From contig DAIRGA010000054.1 of the NCBI GenBank assembly GCA_036794825.1, positions 1 to 14,461 of the forward strand: a DNA stretch of 14,461 bases, written 5' to 3'. Source of the stretch: RZYY01 sp036794825 (GTDB lineage Bacteria > Bacteroidota > Bacteroidia > Bacteroidales > 4484-276). The notes below the pieces were generated by a model, which worked only from the letters and a program-made list of their open reading frames with translations, had not been told where the DNA came from and did no database searches. Both the position numbers and the translations under genes were made by a program. Numbering within the stretch: position 1 is the stretch's first letter; every line of letters starts with the position of its first letter. This document shows, piece after piece, positions 1-6,013 of this stretch.

Positions 1-418
1 CAACTTTTTCAAGAATCGTATTCCGGATTTCAGCATCCCAGTATTTGCCGCCATTGGCCACCGTTTTAATGGCATCAATCAAAACCTGCATATCTGCCGA
101 TTTCAAAACATAGCCATTTGCTCCGCTTTGGATCATTTTCTGAATGTACAATATATCCTCAAACATGGTGAGGGCAATAATCTTTGCCTTCGGATTTCTT
201 TCCTTGATTATCCTGGTTAGTTCAATACCGGTCATATCGGGCATGTTGATGTCCATCAGGATTACATCAGGTTCAGCCGCTTGTGAATCGTTGAGGTATT
301 GTGTGGCTGAGCAGGCATGACCTACCACCTCCATTTCATTGTTTTCCTCAAACAGAGATATAATGCCTTTGATAAAAAGCTTATGATCGTCAACCAGATA
401 CAACTTTATTTTTTTCAT
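1..418 (-). CDS. Response regulator receiver domain (NarL/FixJ-type, partial at window edge)
   Basis: The 139 visible codons form a complete CheY-like receiver domain. They begin MKKIKLYLVDDHKLFIKG with the acidic pair D10/D11, the phospho-acceptor D56 in LMDINMPDMTG, the conserved T84 and K106 in GYVLK. These residues are what the family uses for aspartyl phosphorylation. The gene reads leftwards and is cut by the window start just as the linker begins, so the DNA-binding domain is not visible. The DDHKLFIKG opening, pairing with a HisKA_3-type kinase and the NANGGKYW linker point to a LuxR/NarL-type helix-turn-helix, but that is inference. The ATG at 418 lies 29 nt inside the end of the kinase gene, which suggests translational coupling and one operon. 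A likely binding site for it lies upstream of the kinase and of the two secreted-protein genes. Confidence 0.93.
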   Translation of the reverse strand, partial: MKKIKLYLVDDHKLFIKGIISLFEENNEMEVVGHACSATQYLNDSQAAEPDVILMDINMPDMTGIELTRIIKERNPKAKIIALTMFEDILYIQKMIQSGANGYVLKSADMQVLIDAIKTVANGGKYWDAEIRNTILEKV

Positions 419-2444
419 CTTTTAGTTTTGAAAATTCGCCGTTGGGCAGCTCCATAATGATTATGGTTCCCCGGTTCGGCATGCTGTCAATAAAAAATTT
501 ACCTCCCATTCCTTCAATGCGGGTTGCTGCATTTTTTAAACCCTGACCATTATTTCCTGAAGTTGACGGGTCGAATCCCACACCATTATCCTCGATGATG
601 ATCGTGATTTCCCTGCCATTCTTCAAAACCTCGATATTGACCACTGAAGCCTTGGCATGGCTGATGATATTGTTCATCACCTCCAGTATGGCTCTGTACA
701 GCGAGTGCTCAACAAATGAATCTACCTTATTGTCCCAGCCATTCATACTCAGATGAACATCGAAGTACTTCAGGTTCTGCAACCTCATAACAAGATCCTT
801 AACTGCTGACTCAAATCCTTTTTCAATTAAAACGATAGGCGCCAGATTTTTGGAAATATTTTTCATCTCTTTTAAAATGTCATCAAGATTGGCGGCGGCG
901 CTTATTAAAAGTTCTTTTCTCTTTTTTGGGCTTATACCATCTTCTCTGATAATGTTGGTTATATTCAGCTTCACGAGGCCCAGAAGGGGACCCAGGCCAT
1001 CGTGCAGTTCCATGCCAATGCGCTTACGTTCCTGAATTTCAGCTTCCAGCACTGCTTTGGTCATTTCAAGGGAATGTCTTATTTTATTCTCATAGGCCTG
1101 TTTTGTCTGCTTTTGCCTGTTTTTATTGAAAAGGTAGTAATAGATAAAAGATAAAATTACCAAAAGGGCAAAGAACGAAACCATGGCAATATGCAGTTGA
1201 TTCCTCTGGCTGGCAATATGCATACTTTGTTCAGCAATAAAAACCTGTTGCTCCTCCTTATTCCTGTTTAGCTCATCAATTTCAAGGCGATACATCTGAC
1301 TGGCATGAGATTGTGCCTGGAACTCCGCTTTCTGTTCAATAGCCAGATTTTTATATGTAAGTGCCTTTTCAAACTCTTTCCTCTCCTCGAAAATCAGGGA
1401 AAAAACTTCATTAGCGACATATTCAAGCTTTTTATTTCCGATCTCAATGGCTATGTCATAAGCGCTCCTGGCATAAGTATATGCTGAATCCAGTTCCTGC
1501 ATACCGAGGTAGGTCTTGGCTATGTGAATCTGTGCAAGCGATCTCATCTGCATTAATTTTACCTGGCTTGCTACAGAATCACTTTTAAGATAATATGCGA
1601 TGGCATTTTGTGGATCATTAAGAACCGCAAAAAGATTTCCTCTTTCAAGAAAAGCATTGCTTAATGTGTAATGATTGTTTAGCCGAGTTCCGACTTTTAT
1701 TGAATAATTAAAAAAATATTCAGCAGAATCGGGTATTTTAGCGTGCCGGTAATACACCAACAGATTGTTTGAAGTATTACCAATTCCTGTTTGATTATCT
1801 ATTTTCTGGTAGATATCGTAAGCCATATCAAAATAGTTTTTGGCCGTTTCAAAAGCCTCAACATTCATATAGATAACACCAATATTGTTTAAGTTGTTTG
1901 CATAAGAAACTGAATCCTGACCTTTTTCATGTAAACTTTTTGCTTTCAACATGTAGCCTAAAGCATCTGTATCATATCCCAAAGTAGAGTAAATTATACC
2001 AATATTATTATTTGCCTGGGCAATCTGATTGCCTAAGTTATATTTAATGGATAGTTGCAGGGTTCGGTAAAAATATTCGAGGGCTTTATTATAATCAGAT
2101 TGAAGAAAGTACGATATTCCCAATACCTTAAAATATTGCAGTTGGGCAGGCTCATTTTGTTGCTTTTCAAAGTGTTCAATAGCTTTAAATGCCTCAATCC
2201 TGGCACTGTCGGGTTTGGAATCTACAAGTTCCCGGATTCTTTTAAAATCTTCTATTTCCACTGAGTCATGGAAGAAAAAATCAAGGTCATGGAAATAGGT
2301 GGCCGGACTTTCCGGTATTTGATTCCCAAAAAATATTTTCCAGCCTGATAGAAAAACAAAAACCAGGATCAGTAACGCACCAAAAAGAATTGCTGCATTA
2401 CGGGTTGGCTTGGCAAAAATATGTTTCTTAACAGACAGGTTCAT
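390..2444 (-). CDS. TPR-sensor membrane histidine kinase (HisKA_3/HATPase)
   Basis: This is a 684-residue sensor kinase. Residues 16-38 form a membrane segment after a basic N-terminus. About seven TPR-like helical pairs follow between residues 100 and 372, then a coiled-coil stretch (373-415) and a second membrane segment (418-439) followed by basic residues. This places the TPR region in the periplasm and the kinase in the cytoplasm. The HisKA_3 dimerisation box reads RIGMELHDGLGPLLG with H481 as the expected phosphorylated histidine. The ATP-binding domain has an N box around N591/N592 and H596, a DNGVGF box at 619-624 and a GQGLKN box at 633-638, so all catalytic elements look intact. The ligand is unknown; TPRs suggest a protein or peptide partner. 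It is the first gene of an operon with the overlapping response regulator and has a recognisable promoter at 2480-2528. Confidence 0.94.
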   Translation of the reverse strand: MNLSVKKHIFAKPTRNAAILFGALLILVFVFLSGWKIFFGNQIPESPATYFHDLDFFFHDSVEIEDFKRIRELVDSKPDSARIEAFKAIEHFEKQQNEPAQLQYFKVLGISYFLQSDYNKALEYFYRTLQLSIKYNLGNQIAQANNNIGIIYSTLGYDTDALGYMLKAKSLHEKGQDSVSYANNLNNIGVIYMNVEAFETAKNYFDMAYDIYQKIDNQTGIGNTSNNLLVYYRHAKIPDSAEYFFNYSIKVGTRLNNHYTLSNAFLERGNLFAVLNDPQNAIAYYLKSDSVASQVKLMQMRSLAQIHIAKTYLGMQELDSAYTYARSAYDIAIEIGNKKLEYVANEVFSLIFEERKEFEKALTYKNLAIEQKAEFQAQSHASQMYRLEIDELNRNKEEQQVFIAEQSMHIASQRNQLHIAMVSFFALLVILSFIYYYLFNKNRQKQTKQAYENKIRHSLEMTKAVLEAEIQERKRIGMELHDGLGPLLGLVKLNITNIIREDGISPKKRKELLISAAANLDDILKEMKNISKNLAPIVLIEKGFESAVKDLVMRLQNLKYFDVHLSMNGWDNKVDSFVEHSLYRAILEVMNNIISHAKASVVNIEVLKNGREITIIIEDNGVGFDPSTSGNNGQGLKNAATRIEGMGGKFFIDSMPNRGTIIIMELPNGEFSKLKDEKNKVVSG

Positions 2445-2479
2445 GTTTCATTCAAAATGATGTGTAATCAAATTTGCGG

Positions 2480-2510
2480 CAAAGGAACGGCTTTCTGAAT
2501 GAACGGGCAA
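2480..2510 (-). promoter_or_regulatory. Bacteroidota-type promoter of the kinase-regulator operon
   Basis: On the minus strand TTG (2510-2508) is followed by 20 nt and TTCCTTTG (2487-2480), which matches the TTTG half of the phylum's -7 box TAnnTTTG but not its TA. The inferred start is near 2476, giving a leader of about 32 nt. The geometry is identical to the two secreted-protein promoters in this window, which is the strongest support. Confidence 0.6.
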
Positions 2511-2528
2511 TACCAGATTCCTGGTATT
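2509..2528 (-). promoter_or_regulatory. Inverted-repeat operator, copy 1 (kinase operon)
   Basis: On the minus strand this reads AATACCAGGAATCTGGTATT, a perfect 8-bp inverted repeat with a 4-nt centre. It can also be read as 7-2-7 half-sites of TACCnnn type, the layout used by NarL-family regulators. It matches the copy at 2744 in 17 of 20 positions and its last two bases overlap the -33 TTG. The dyad centre is about 42 nt upstream of the inferred start. It is probably the target of the response regulator encoded by the same operon. Confidence 0.65.
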
Positions 2529-2547
2529 TTGGCTAAGATGCCGCAAA

Positions 2548-2724
2548 TAATTAGTGTCTGCCAGAAAACTCTGATTGTTGAAAATCATTGTTTACCCCAA
2601 CCCTAAAGGGAGCAATGATTTTCAACGATTTACACCCGGAATTTATCCCGAGACTTCGGGAGGAGTGGGGGTAATTAAATCGTTGAAAATCAAATTTAGG
2701 GTGTTTTCTGGCAGACACTAATTA
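2548..2724. mobile_element. Palindromic MITE-like element, full copy, between divergent promoters
   Basis: The element is bounded by perfect terminal inverted repeats: the left begins ATTAGTGTCTGCCAGAAAAC (2550-2569) and the right is its exact complement (2703-2722). Both are flanked by TA, which looks like a TA target duplication as made by IS630/Tc1-mariner transposases. There is no coding capacity. Inside, a 14-bp arm (2577-2590) pairs perfectly with 2613-2626, and an overlapping 16-bp stretch (2617-2632) pairs perfectly with 2676-2691, so two hairpins exclude each other. A small CCCGA/TCGGG hairpin lies at 2647-2660. A second copy starts at about 14343 and a short derivative lies at 5900-5966. 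The transposase family is inferred only from the TA flanks. Confidence 0.7.
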
Positions 2725-2743
2725 TATGTCATGTTTCTATAAA

Positions 2744-2763
2744 AATACCAAGAAGTTGGTATT
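2744..2763 (+). promoter_or_regulatory. Inverted-repeat operator, copy 2 (FISUMP gene)
   Basis: AATACCAAGAAGTTGGTATT is a perfect 8-bp inverted repeat around GAAG. Its last TT forms part of the -33 TTG at 2762-2764. See copy 1 for the reasoning about the regulator. Confidence 0.65.
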
Positions 2764-2792
2764 GTCCAGGGTTGGTAATTGAGGCACCTTTG
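2762..2792 (+). promoter_or_regulatory. Promoter of the FISUMP secreted-protein gene
   Basis: TTG (2762-2764), 20 nt, then CACCTTTG (2785-2792). The -7 box keeps A and TTTG but has C instead of the first T of TAnnTTTG, as expected of a weak, activator-dependent promoter. The inferred start is near 2796, leaving a leader of about 55 nt that ends in an A/T-rich stretch without a Shine-Dalgarno motif. Confidence 0.6.
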
Positions 2793-2850
2793 CACCCTTA
2801 AATAGTAGTTGTTTCGAATTCCATTTATTCATTCATTAATAATTTAGAAT

Positions 2851-5574
2851 ATGAGAACTTTTACTTTGGTTTTAGCGCTGATGCTGAGCGGCCTGCTGCT
2901 GCAGGCTCAAACCGGCAGCCCTTGTCCGGGCGAGCCGACGGTGACCTACGACGGCAAAACCTACAACACCATTCTGGTGGGCGACAGGTGCTGGCTGAAA
3001 GAAAACCTGAACGTTGGGACAATGATCCTTTCGGGCCAGGACCAAAAAAACAACGGTATTATTGAAAAGTACTGCTACGGCGATTTGCCGGCCAACTGCG
3101 AAACATACGGCGGCTTCTACCAATGGCAGGAAGCCATGCAGTACGACATAACCCCGGGCGCACAGGGAATTTGCCCGCCTGGTTGGCGCATTCCTACCGA
3201 CGACGAGTGGAAAATGCTGGAAGGTGCAGCCGACAGCCAGTTTAATTATGGCGACGCGGAATGGGACAACATGAACTTTCGCGGCTTTGATGCAGGCAAA
3301 AACCTGAAAGCTTTGAACGGATGGTTGTACAACGGAAACGGTACAGACAACCTGGGCATTGCTATTTTGCCCGGTGGCCACCGGGACTTTTGCGGCACAT
3401 ACTACAGCGATGGCCACAGCAATTACCTATGGACTTCCACCGAACAAAGCGACAAAACCGCCTGGTACCGCATCCTGTCCAGCAACTCCATGCAGGTAAG
3501 CCGCCGCTACGCCCACAAAAACATGGGCGTATCCGTGCGTTGTCTCAGAGACTATACTCCCCCACCCACCTACACCCTCAATCTTGAAGTGAATCCCGCC
3601 GACGCAGGAACAGTAACAGGCGCAGGTCAGTACCTGGCCGGCCAGCAGGTTAGCATCAGCGCCCTGGCCAACACGGGCTGGGAATTTGTAAACTGGACAG
3701 ATAATAATGGAATAGTGAGCGAGACGCCAGATTTCACCTACACCATGCCCGATGCAGACATAACACTCATAGCCAATTTTGCGGAAGAGCAGGTTGGCTT
3801 TACCTGCGGCCAACCCTTAACCGACCCCCGCGATGGAATCGTTTACAACACCATACGTGTTGGCAGCCAGTGCTGGATGCAGGAAAACCTGAAATACCTG
3901 CCAGCAGTTGTAGGGCCTGGCACAGCTTCTGGAACAGACCCGTATTATTATGTATATGGCTACGATGGCACAGATGTCAGCGCAGCCAAACTCACTGCCA
4001 ACTACCAAACCTATGGTGCATTATACAACGGACCGGCAGCAATAACTGCCTGCCCAACAGGATGGCATTTACCTTCCGATAATGAATGGACTGCTTTAAC
4101 CACTTATGTCAGCAGCAAGCCTGAATTTCACTGCAACAGCAACCCCGATTGGATTGCAAAATCACTTGCAGCAACTACTCTCTGGCAGACACAAACCTTC
4201 ACATGTGCCGTTGGAAATAACTTATCCGCCAACAATACAACCGGGTTCACAGGAATCCCGGGTGGCTCACGAGTTAGCACGGGAGGGGGGGCGTTTAGCA
4301 GTCTGCTCTTTTCCAGCAATTATTATTCTTCTACTGCGGGAACAACGCCGTTTGGCCAACCGGCACAGTATATCCGCCAAATGACATCCAGCTCTCCCGT
4401 GGTGACAATAAATCTGTTCCCCAAGGATGATGGATTGTCTGTTCGTTGTGTGTGGGATTTAGTACCTCAGACCTTTCAACTCAACCTTAATATTAATCCG
4501 GTTGGCGCCGGTGTAGTTTTTGGCGCCGGACAATATCAGCCCGGCGATGAGATCAACATCAGCGCCCAGGCCAACCCAGGCTGGGAATTTGTTAACTGGA
4601 CGGATGATGATGGAATAGTGAGCGAGGCAGCAGTTTTTACCTACACCATGCCCGCCTCAGAAGTTACGTTCACTGCCAATTTTGTGGAACTGCCGCCTGC
4701 CAACCTCTATCTTGAAGTGAACCCTGCCGGCGCAGGAACGGTAACCGGTGCAGGCCTGTATGAAGCCGGCCAGCAGGTAAATATCAGCGCCCTGGCAAAC
4801 CCGGGCTGGGAATTTGTAAACTGGACAGATAATGGTGTTATTGTGAGCGAATTGGCAGTTTTCACCTACACCATGCCCGCTGAAGATGTTACACTCACTG
4901 CCAATTTTGTGGAAGAACAGGTTGGCTTTACCTGCGGTACTTCTACTGTTACCGACATTGACGGATATGTTTACAATACCCTGCTCATCGGCGATCAGTG
5001 CTGGATGGATAAAAATCTTAGCACTACCCGCTTCAGGGATGGTAGCACCATTGCCCAGGCCTGGGTTTATCCTCATGCATCAGTGCCCGGAATTGATTCT
5101 GATGAACAAATGGTAGCAGCATATGGAAGACTTTACAGTTGGCATGCGGCTAATGATGCAAAGGGGATTTGCCCGGAAGGATGGACAATTCCGGCACAAT
5201 CAGAATTTCAACAACTGGTTGATTATGTGATTGCAACTTATGAAGAGGTTACTGCTGCGAATCCAGCCTATGCTTTTAAATCATGCAGGCAGGTTAATTC
5301 CCCATTGGGAGGCGACTGTAACACAACTACTCACCCCAGATGGGACCAAACTACAAATCATGGTTTTGACATCGTTGATTTTTCAGCTTTGCCTGCCGGT
5401 CGTATTATGAGTGGAGCCTTTTCAGGCATTGGTTCTCAGCTTTATTTCTGGTCTTCAACCGAGCATAATGCTGCCAATGGTGTTTTCGCACGCATTATGA
5501 ATGGTTTTGATGTTGTTACCATTACCAATATGGATAAAAATCGTGGTGTTTCGCTAAGGTGTATTAAGGAATAG
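2851..5574 (+). CDS. Secreted three-FISUMP-domain protein with InlB-type repeats
   Basis: This 907-residue protein begins with a signal peptide, MRTFTLVLALMLSGLLLQAQ, with probable cleavage after AQ and no lipobox cysteine. Three FISUMP domains (Fibrobacter succinogenes major paralogous family) lie at about 31-233, 317-535 and 694-906. Each has a YNTxxxGxxCWxxxNL start, a CPxGWxxP centre and a GxSxRC end. Between them are beta repeats of the divergent InlB/Flg_new type at about 241-311, 541-612 and 619-687, each with GWEFVNWTD and FTYTMP motifs. FISUMP proteins are exported and thought to act at the cell surface; their molecular role is unknown. There is no T9SS sorting tail, as the last FISUMP domain runs to the C-terminus, so it may stay periplasmic or leave another way. 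A monocistronic unit is likely: it has its own promoter at 2762 and terminator at 5634. GC content falls along the gene. Confidence 0.92.
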   Translation: MRTFTLVLALMLSGLLLQAQTGSPCPGEPTVTYDGKTYNTILVGDRCWLKENLNVGTMILSGQDQKNNGIIEKYCYGDLPANCETYGGFYQWQEAMQYDITPGAQGICPPGWRIPTDDEWKMLEGAADSQFNYGDAEWDNMNFRGFDAGKNLKALNGWLYNGNGTDNLGIAILPGGHRDFCGTYYSDGHSNYLWTSTEQSDKTAWYRILSSNSMQVSRRYAHKNMGVSVRCLRDYTPPPTYTLNLEVNPADAGTVTGAGQYLAGQQVSISALANTGWEFVNWTDNNGIVSETPDFTYTMPDADITLIANFAEEQVGFTCGQPLTDPRDGIVYNTIRVGSQCWMQENLKYLPAVVGPGTASGTDPYYYVYGYDGTDVSAAKLTANYQTYGALYNGPAAITACPTGWHLPSDNEWTALTTYVSSKPEFHCNSNPDWIAKSLAATTLWQTQTFTCAVGNNLSANNTTGFTGIPGGSRVSTGGGAFSSLLFSSNYYSSTAGTTPFGQPAQYIRQMTSSSPVVTINLFPKDDGLSVRCVWDLVPQTFQLNLNINPVGAGVVFGAGQYQPGDEINISAQANPGWEFVNWTDDDGIVSEAAVFTYTMPASEVTFTANFVELPPANLYLEVNPAGAGTVTGAGLYEAGQQVNISALANPGWEFVNWTDNGVIVSELAVFTYTMPAEDVTLTANFVEEQVGFTCGTSTVTDIDGYVYNTLLIGDQCWMDKNLSTTRFRDGSTIAQAWVYPHASVPGIDSDEQMVAAYGRLYSWHAANDAKGICPEGWTIPAQSEFQQLVDYVIATYEEVTAANPAYAFKSCRQVNSPLGGDCNTTTHPRWDQTTNHGFDIVDFSALPAGRIMSGAFSGIGSQLYFWSSTEHNAANGVFARIMNGFDVVTITNMDKNRGVSLRCIKE
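3571..3783 (+). repeat. InlB-type beta repeat unit 1 within the FISUMP gene
   Basis: It encodes residues 241-311. Stretches such as the one encoding GWEFVNWTD are nearly identical in DNA to the two later units, and the following linker encoding EEQVGFTCG recurs after unit 3. Confidence 0.75.
4471..4911 (+). repeat. Tandem InlB-type beta repeat units 2 and 3
   Basis: They encode residues 541-612 and 619-687, in direct tandem between the second and third FISUMP domains. High DNA identity to unit 1 makes unequal recombination and domain gain or loss plausible. Confidence 0.75.
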
Positions 5575-5633
5575 GCTGGTTTAAGAAACCAAAGAGCTAA
5601 GAATAACAGGTAGCTCACTATGTTTCGTTAAAG

Positions 5634-5667
5634 CCCGCCCCGTTGTAATGCGGGACGGGTTTTTTTT
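5634..5667 (+). terminator. Rho-independent terminator of the FISUMP gene
   Basis: CCCGCCCCG (5634-5642) pairs with CGGGACGGG (5651-5659) with one mismatch across an 8-nt loop, followed by eight T. It lies about 60 nt after the stop codon. Confidence 0.85.
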
Positions 5668-5826
5668 ATTGAGTTACGCGGATTCTGCAAGTCAAGACAC
5701 GCATCACAATACCGGCAGCGAGGTTTCTCCCAGGAAAGTGCAATCTTTTTGATTTTGATTGCATTATGACTTGTTGTAACGCTCATGGATAGGGAATTTA
5801 TTATCGGATTCTTCTCCCTTAATCGA
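5668..5826. other. Intergenic stretch without a recognised gene
   Basis: Between the terminator and the next promoter module. I see only a weak 7-bp inverted repeat (TGCAATC / GATTGCA, 5739-5763) and no credible coding frame or RNA gene. Confidence 0.5.
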
Positions 5827-5829
5827 AAA

Positions 5830-5849
5830 AATACCCTGAAGTTGGTATT
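5830..5849 (+). promoter_or_regulatory. Inverted-repeat operator, copy 3 (T9SS cargo gene)
   Basis: AATACCCTGAAGTTGGTATT keeps the outer AATACC/GGTATT pairing but loses the two inner pairs, so it is the least symmetrical of the three. It matches copy 2 in 18 of 20 positions. Confidence 0.6.
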
Positions 5850-5878
5850 GTGCGGGGTTGGTAATTGAGGCACTTTTG
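5848..5878 (+). promoter_or_regulatory. Promoter of the T9SS cargo gene
   Basis: TTG (5848-5850), 20 nt, CACTTTTG (5871-5878). The inferred start is near 5882, giving a leader of about 132 nt, longer than that of the FISUMP gene because of the inserted palindrome at 5900-5966. Confidence 0.6.
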
Positions 5879-5899
5879 CACCGTCGTAGTTCTTAAATA

Positions 5900-5966
5900 C
5901 TGCTTGCAAGAAAACCCTTAATGTCGAAAAATCAATTTTCGGGAGTTTTCCTGCAAAAATTAATTA
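5900..5966. mobile_element. Short palindromic element inserted in the T9SS gene leader
   Basis: Outer arms GCAAGAAAAC (5906-5915) and GTTTTCCTGC (5945-5954) pair with one mismatch, and an inner CGAAAA/TTTTCG hairpin lies between. The right half aligns without gaps to the right end of the full element at 2687-2727 (32 of 41 positions by eye). The flanks TTAAATA (5893-5899) and GAAGTTG (5967-5973) correspond to the adjacent TTAAATA and GTAGTTG at 2798-2811, so the FISUMP leader looks like an empty site. It would be transcribed as a hairpin in the mRNA leader. Confidence 0.55.
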
Positions 5967-6013
5967 GAAGTTGCTTTGAATTTAATAAATTTATTCATTA
6001 AAAAATTTTCAAA

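Larger units (their letters stand above)
2741..2796 (+). repeat. Duplicated promoter module, copy A (upstream of the FISUMP gene)
   Basis: This 56-bp segment matches 5827-5882 at 51 of 56 positions by direct alignment, covering the operator, -33, spacer and -7 box and ending at the inferred start of transcription. The match includes the spacer GGTTGGTAATTGAGG, which an ordinary promoter would not need to conserve. Confidence 0.8.
5827..5882 (+). repeat. Duplicated promoter module, copy B (upstream of the T9SS cargo gene)
   Basis: Copy of 2741-2796 with five differences, two of them in the left operator arm, one in the -7 box. Confidence 0.8.

Noticed and set aside
2548..2724. CRISPR array or attC-type integron site for the palindromic repeat
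   Set aside because: There is no regular repeat-spacer series and no integrase or cassette structure; TA-flanked terminal repeats fit a MITE better.
2872..3417. 181-codon open frame antisense to the FISUMP gene
   Set aside because: It lies wholly opposite a clear multi-domain coding region of high GC content, where long antisense frames arise by chance, and its translation shows no domain.
5739..5763. Inverted repeat TGCAATC/GATTGCA with an 11-nt A/T-rich loop
   Set aside because: Only 7 bp, not followed by a T-run and not repeated elsewhere in the window; likely chance.
5628..5909. 93-codon minus-strand frame between the two secreted-protein genes
   Set aside because: It covers a terminator and the conserved promoter module, and its protein has no recognisable features.
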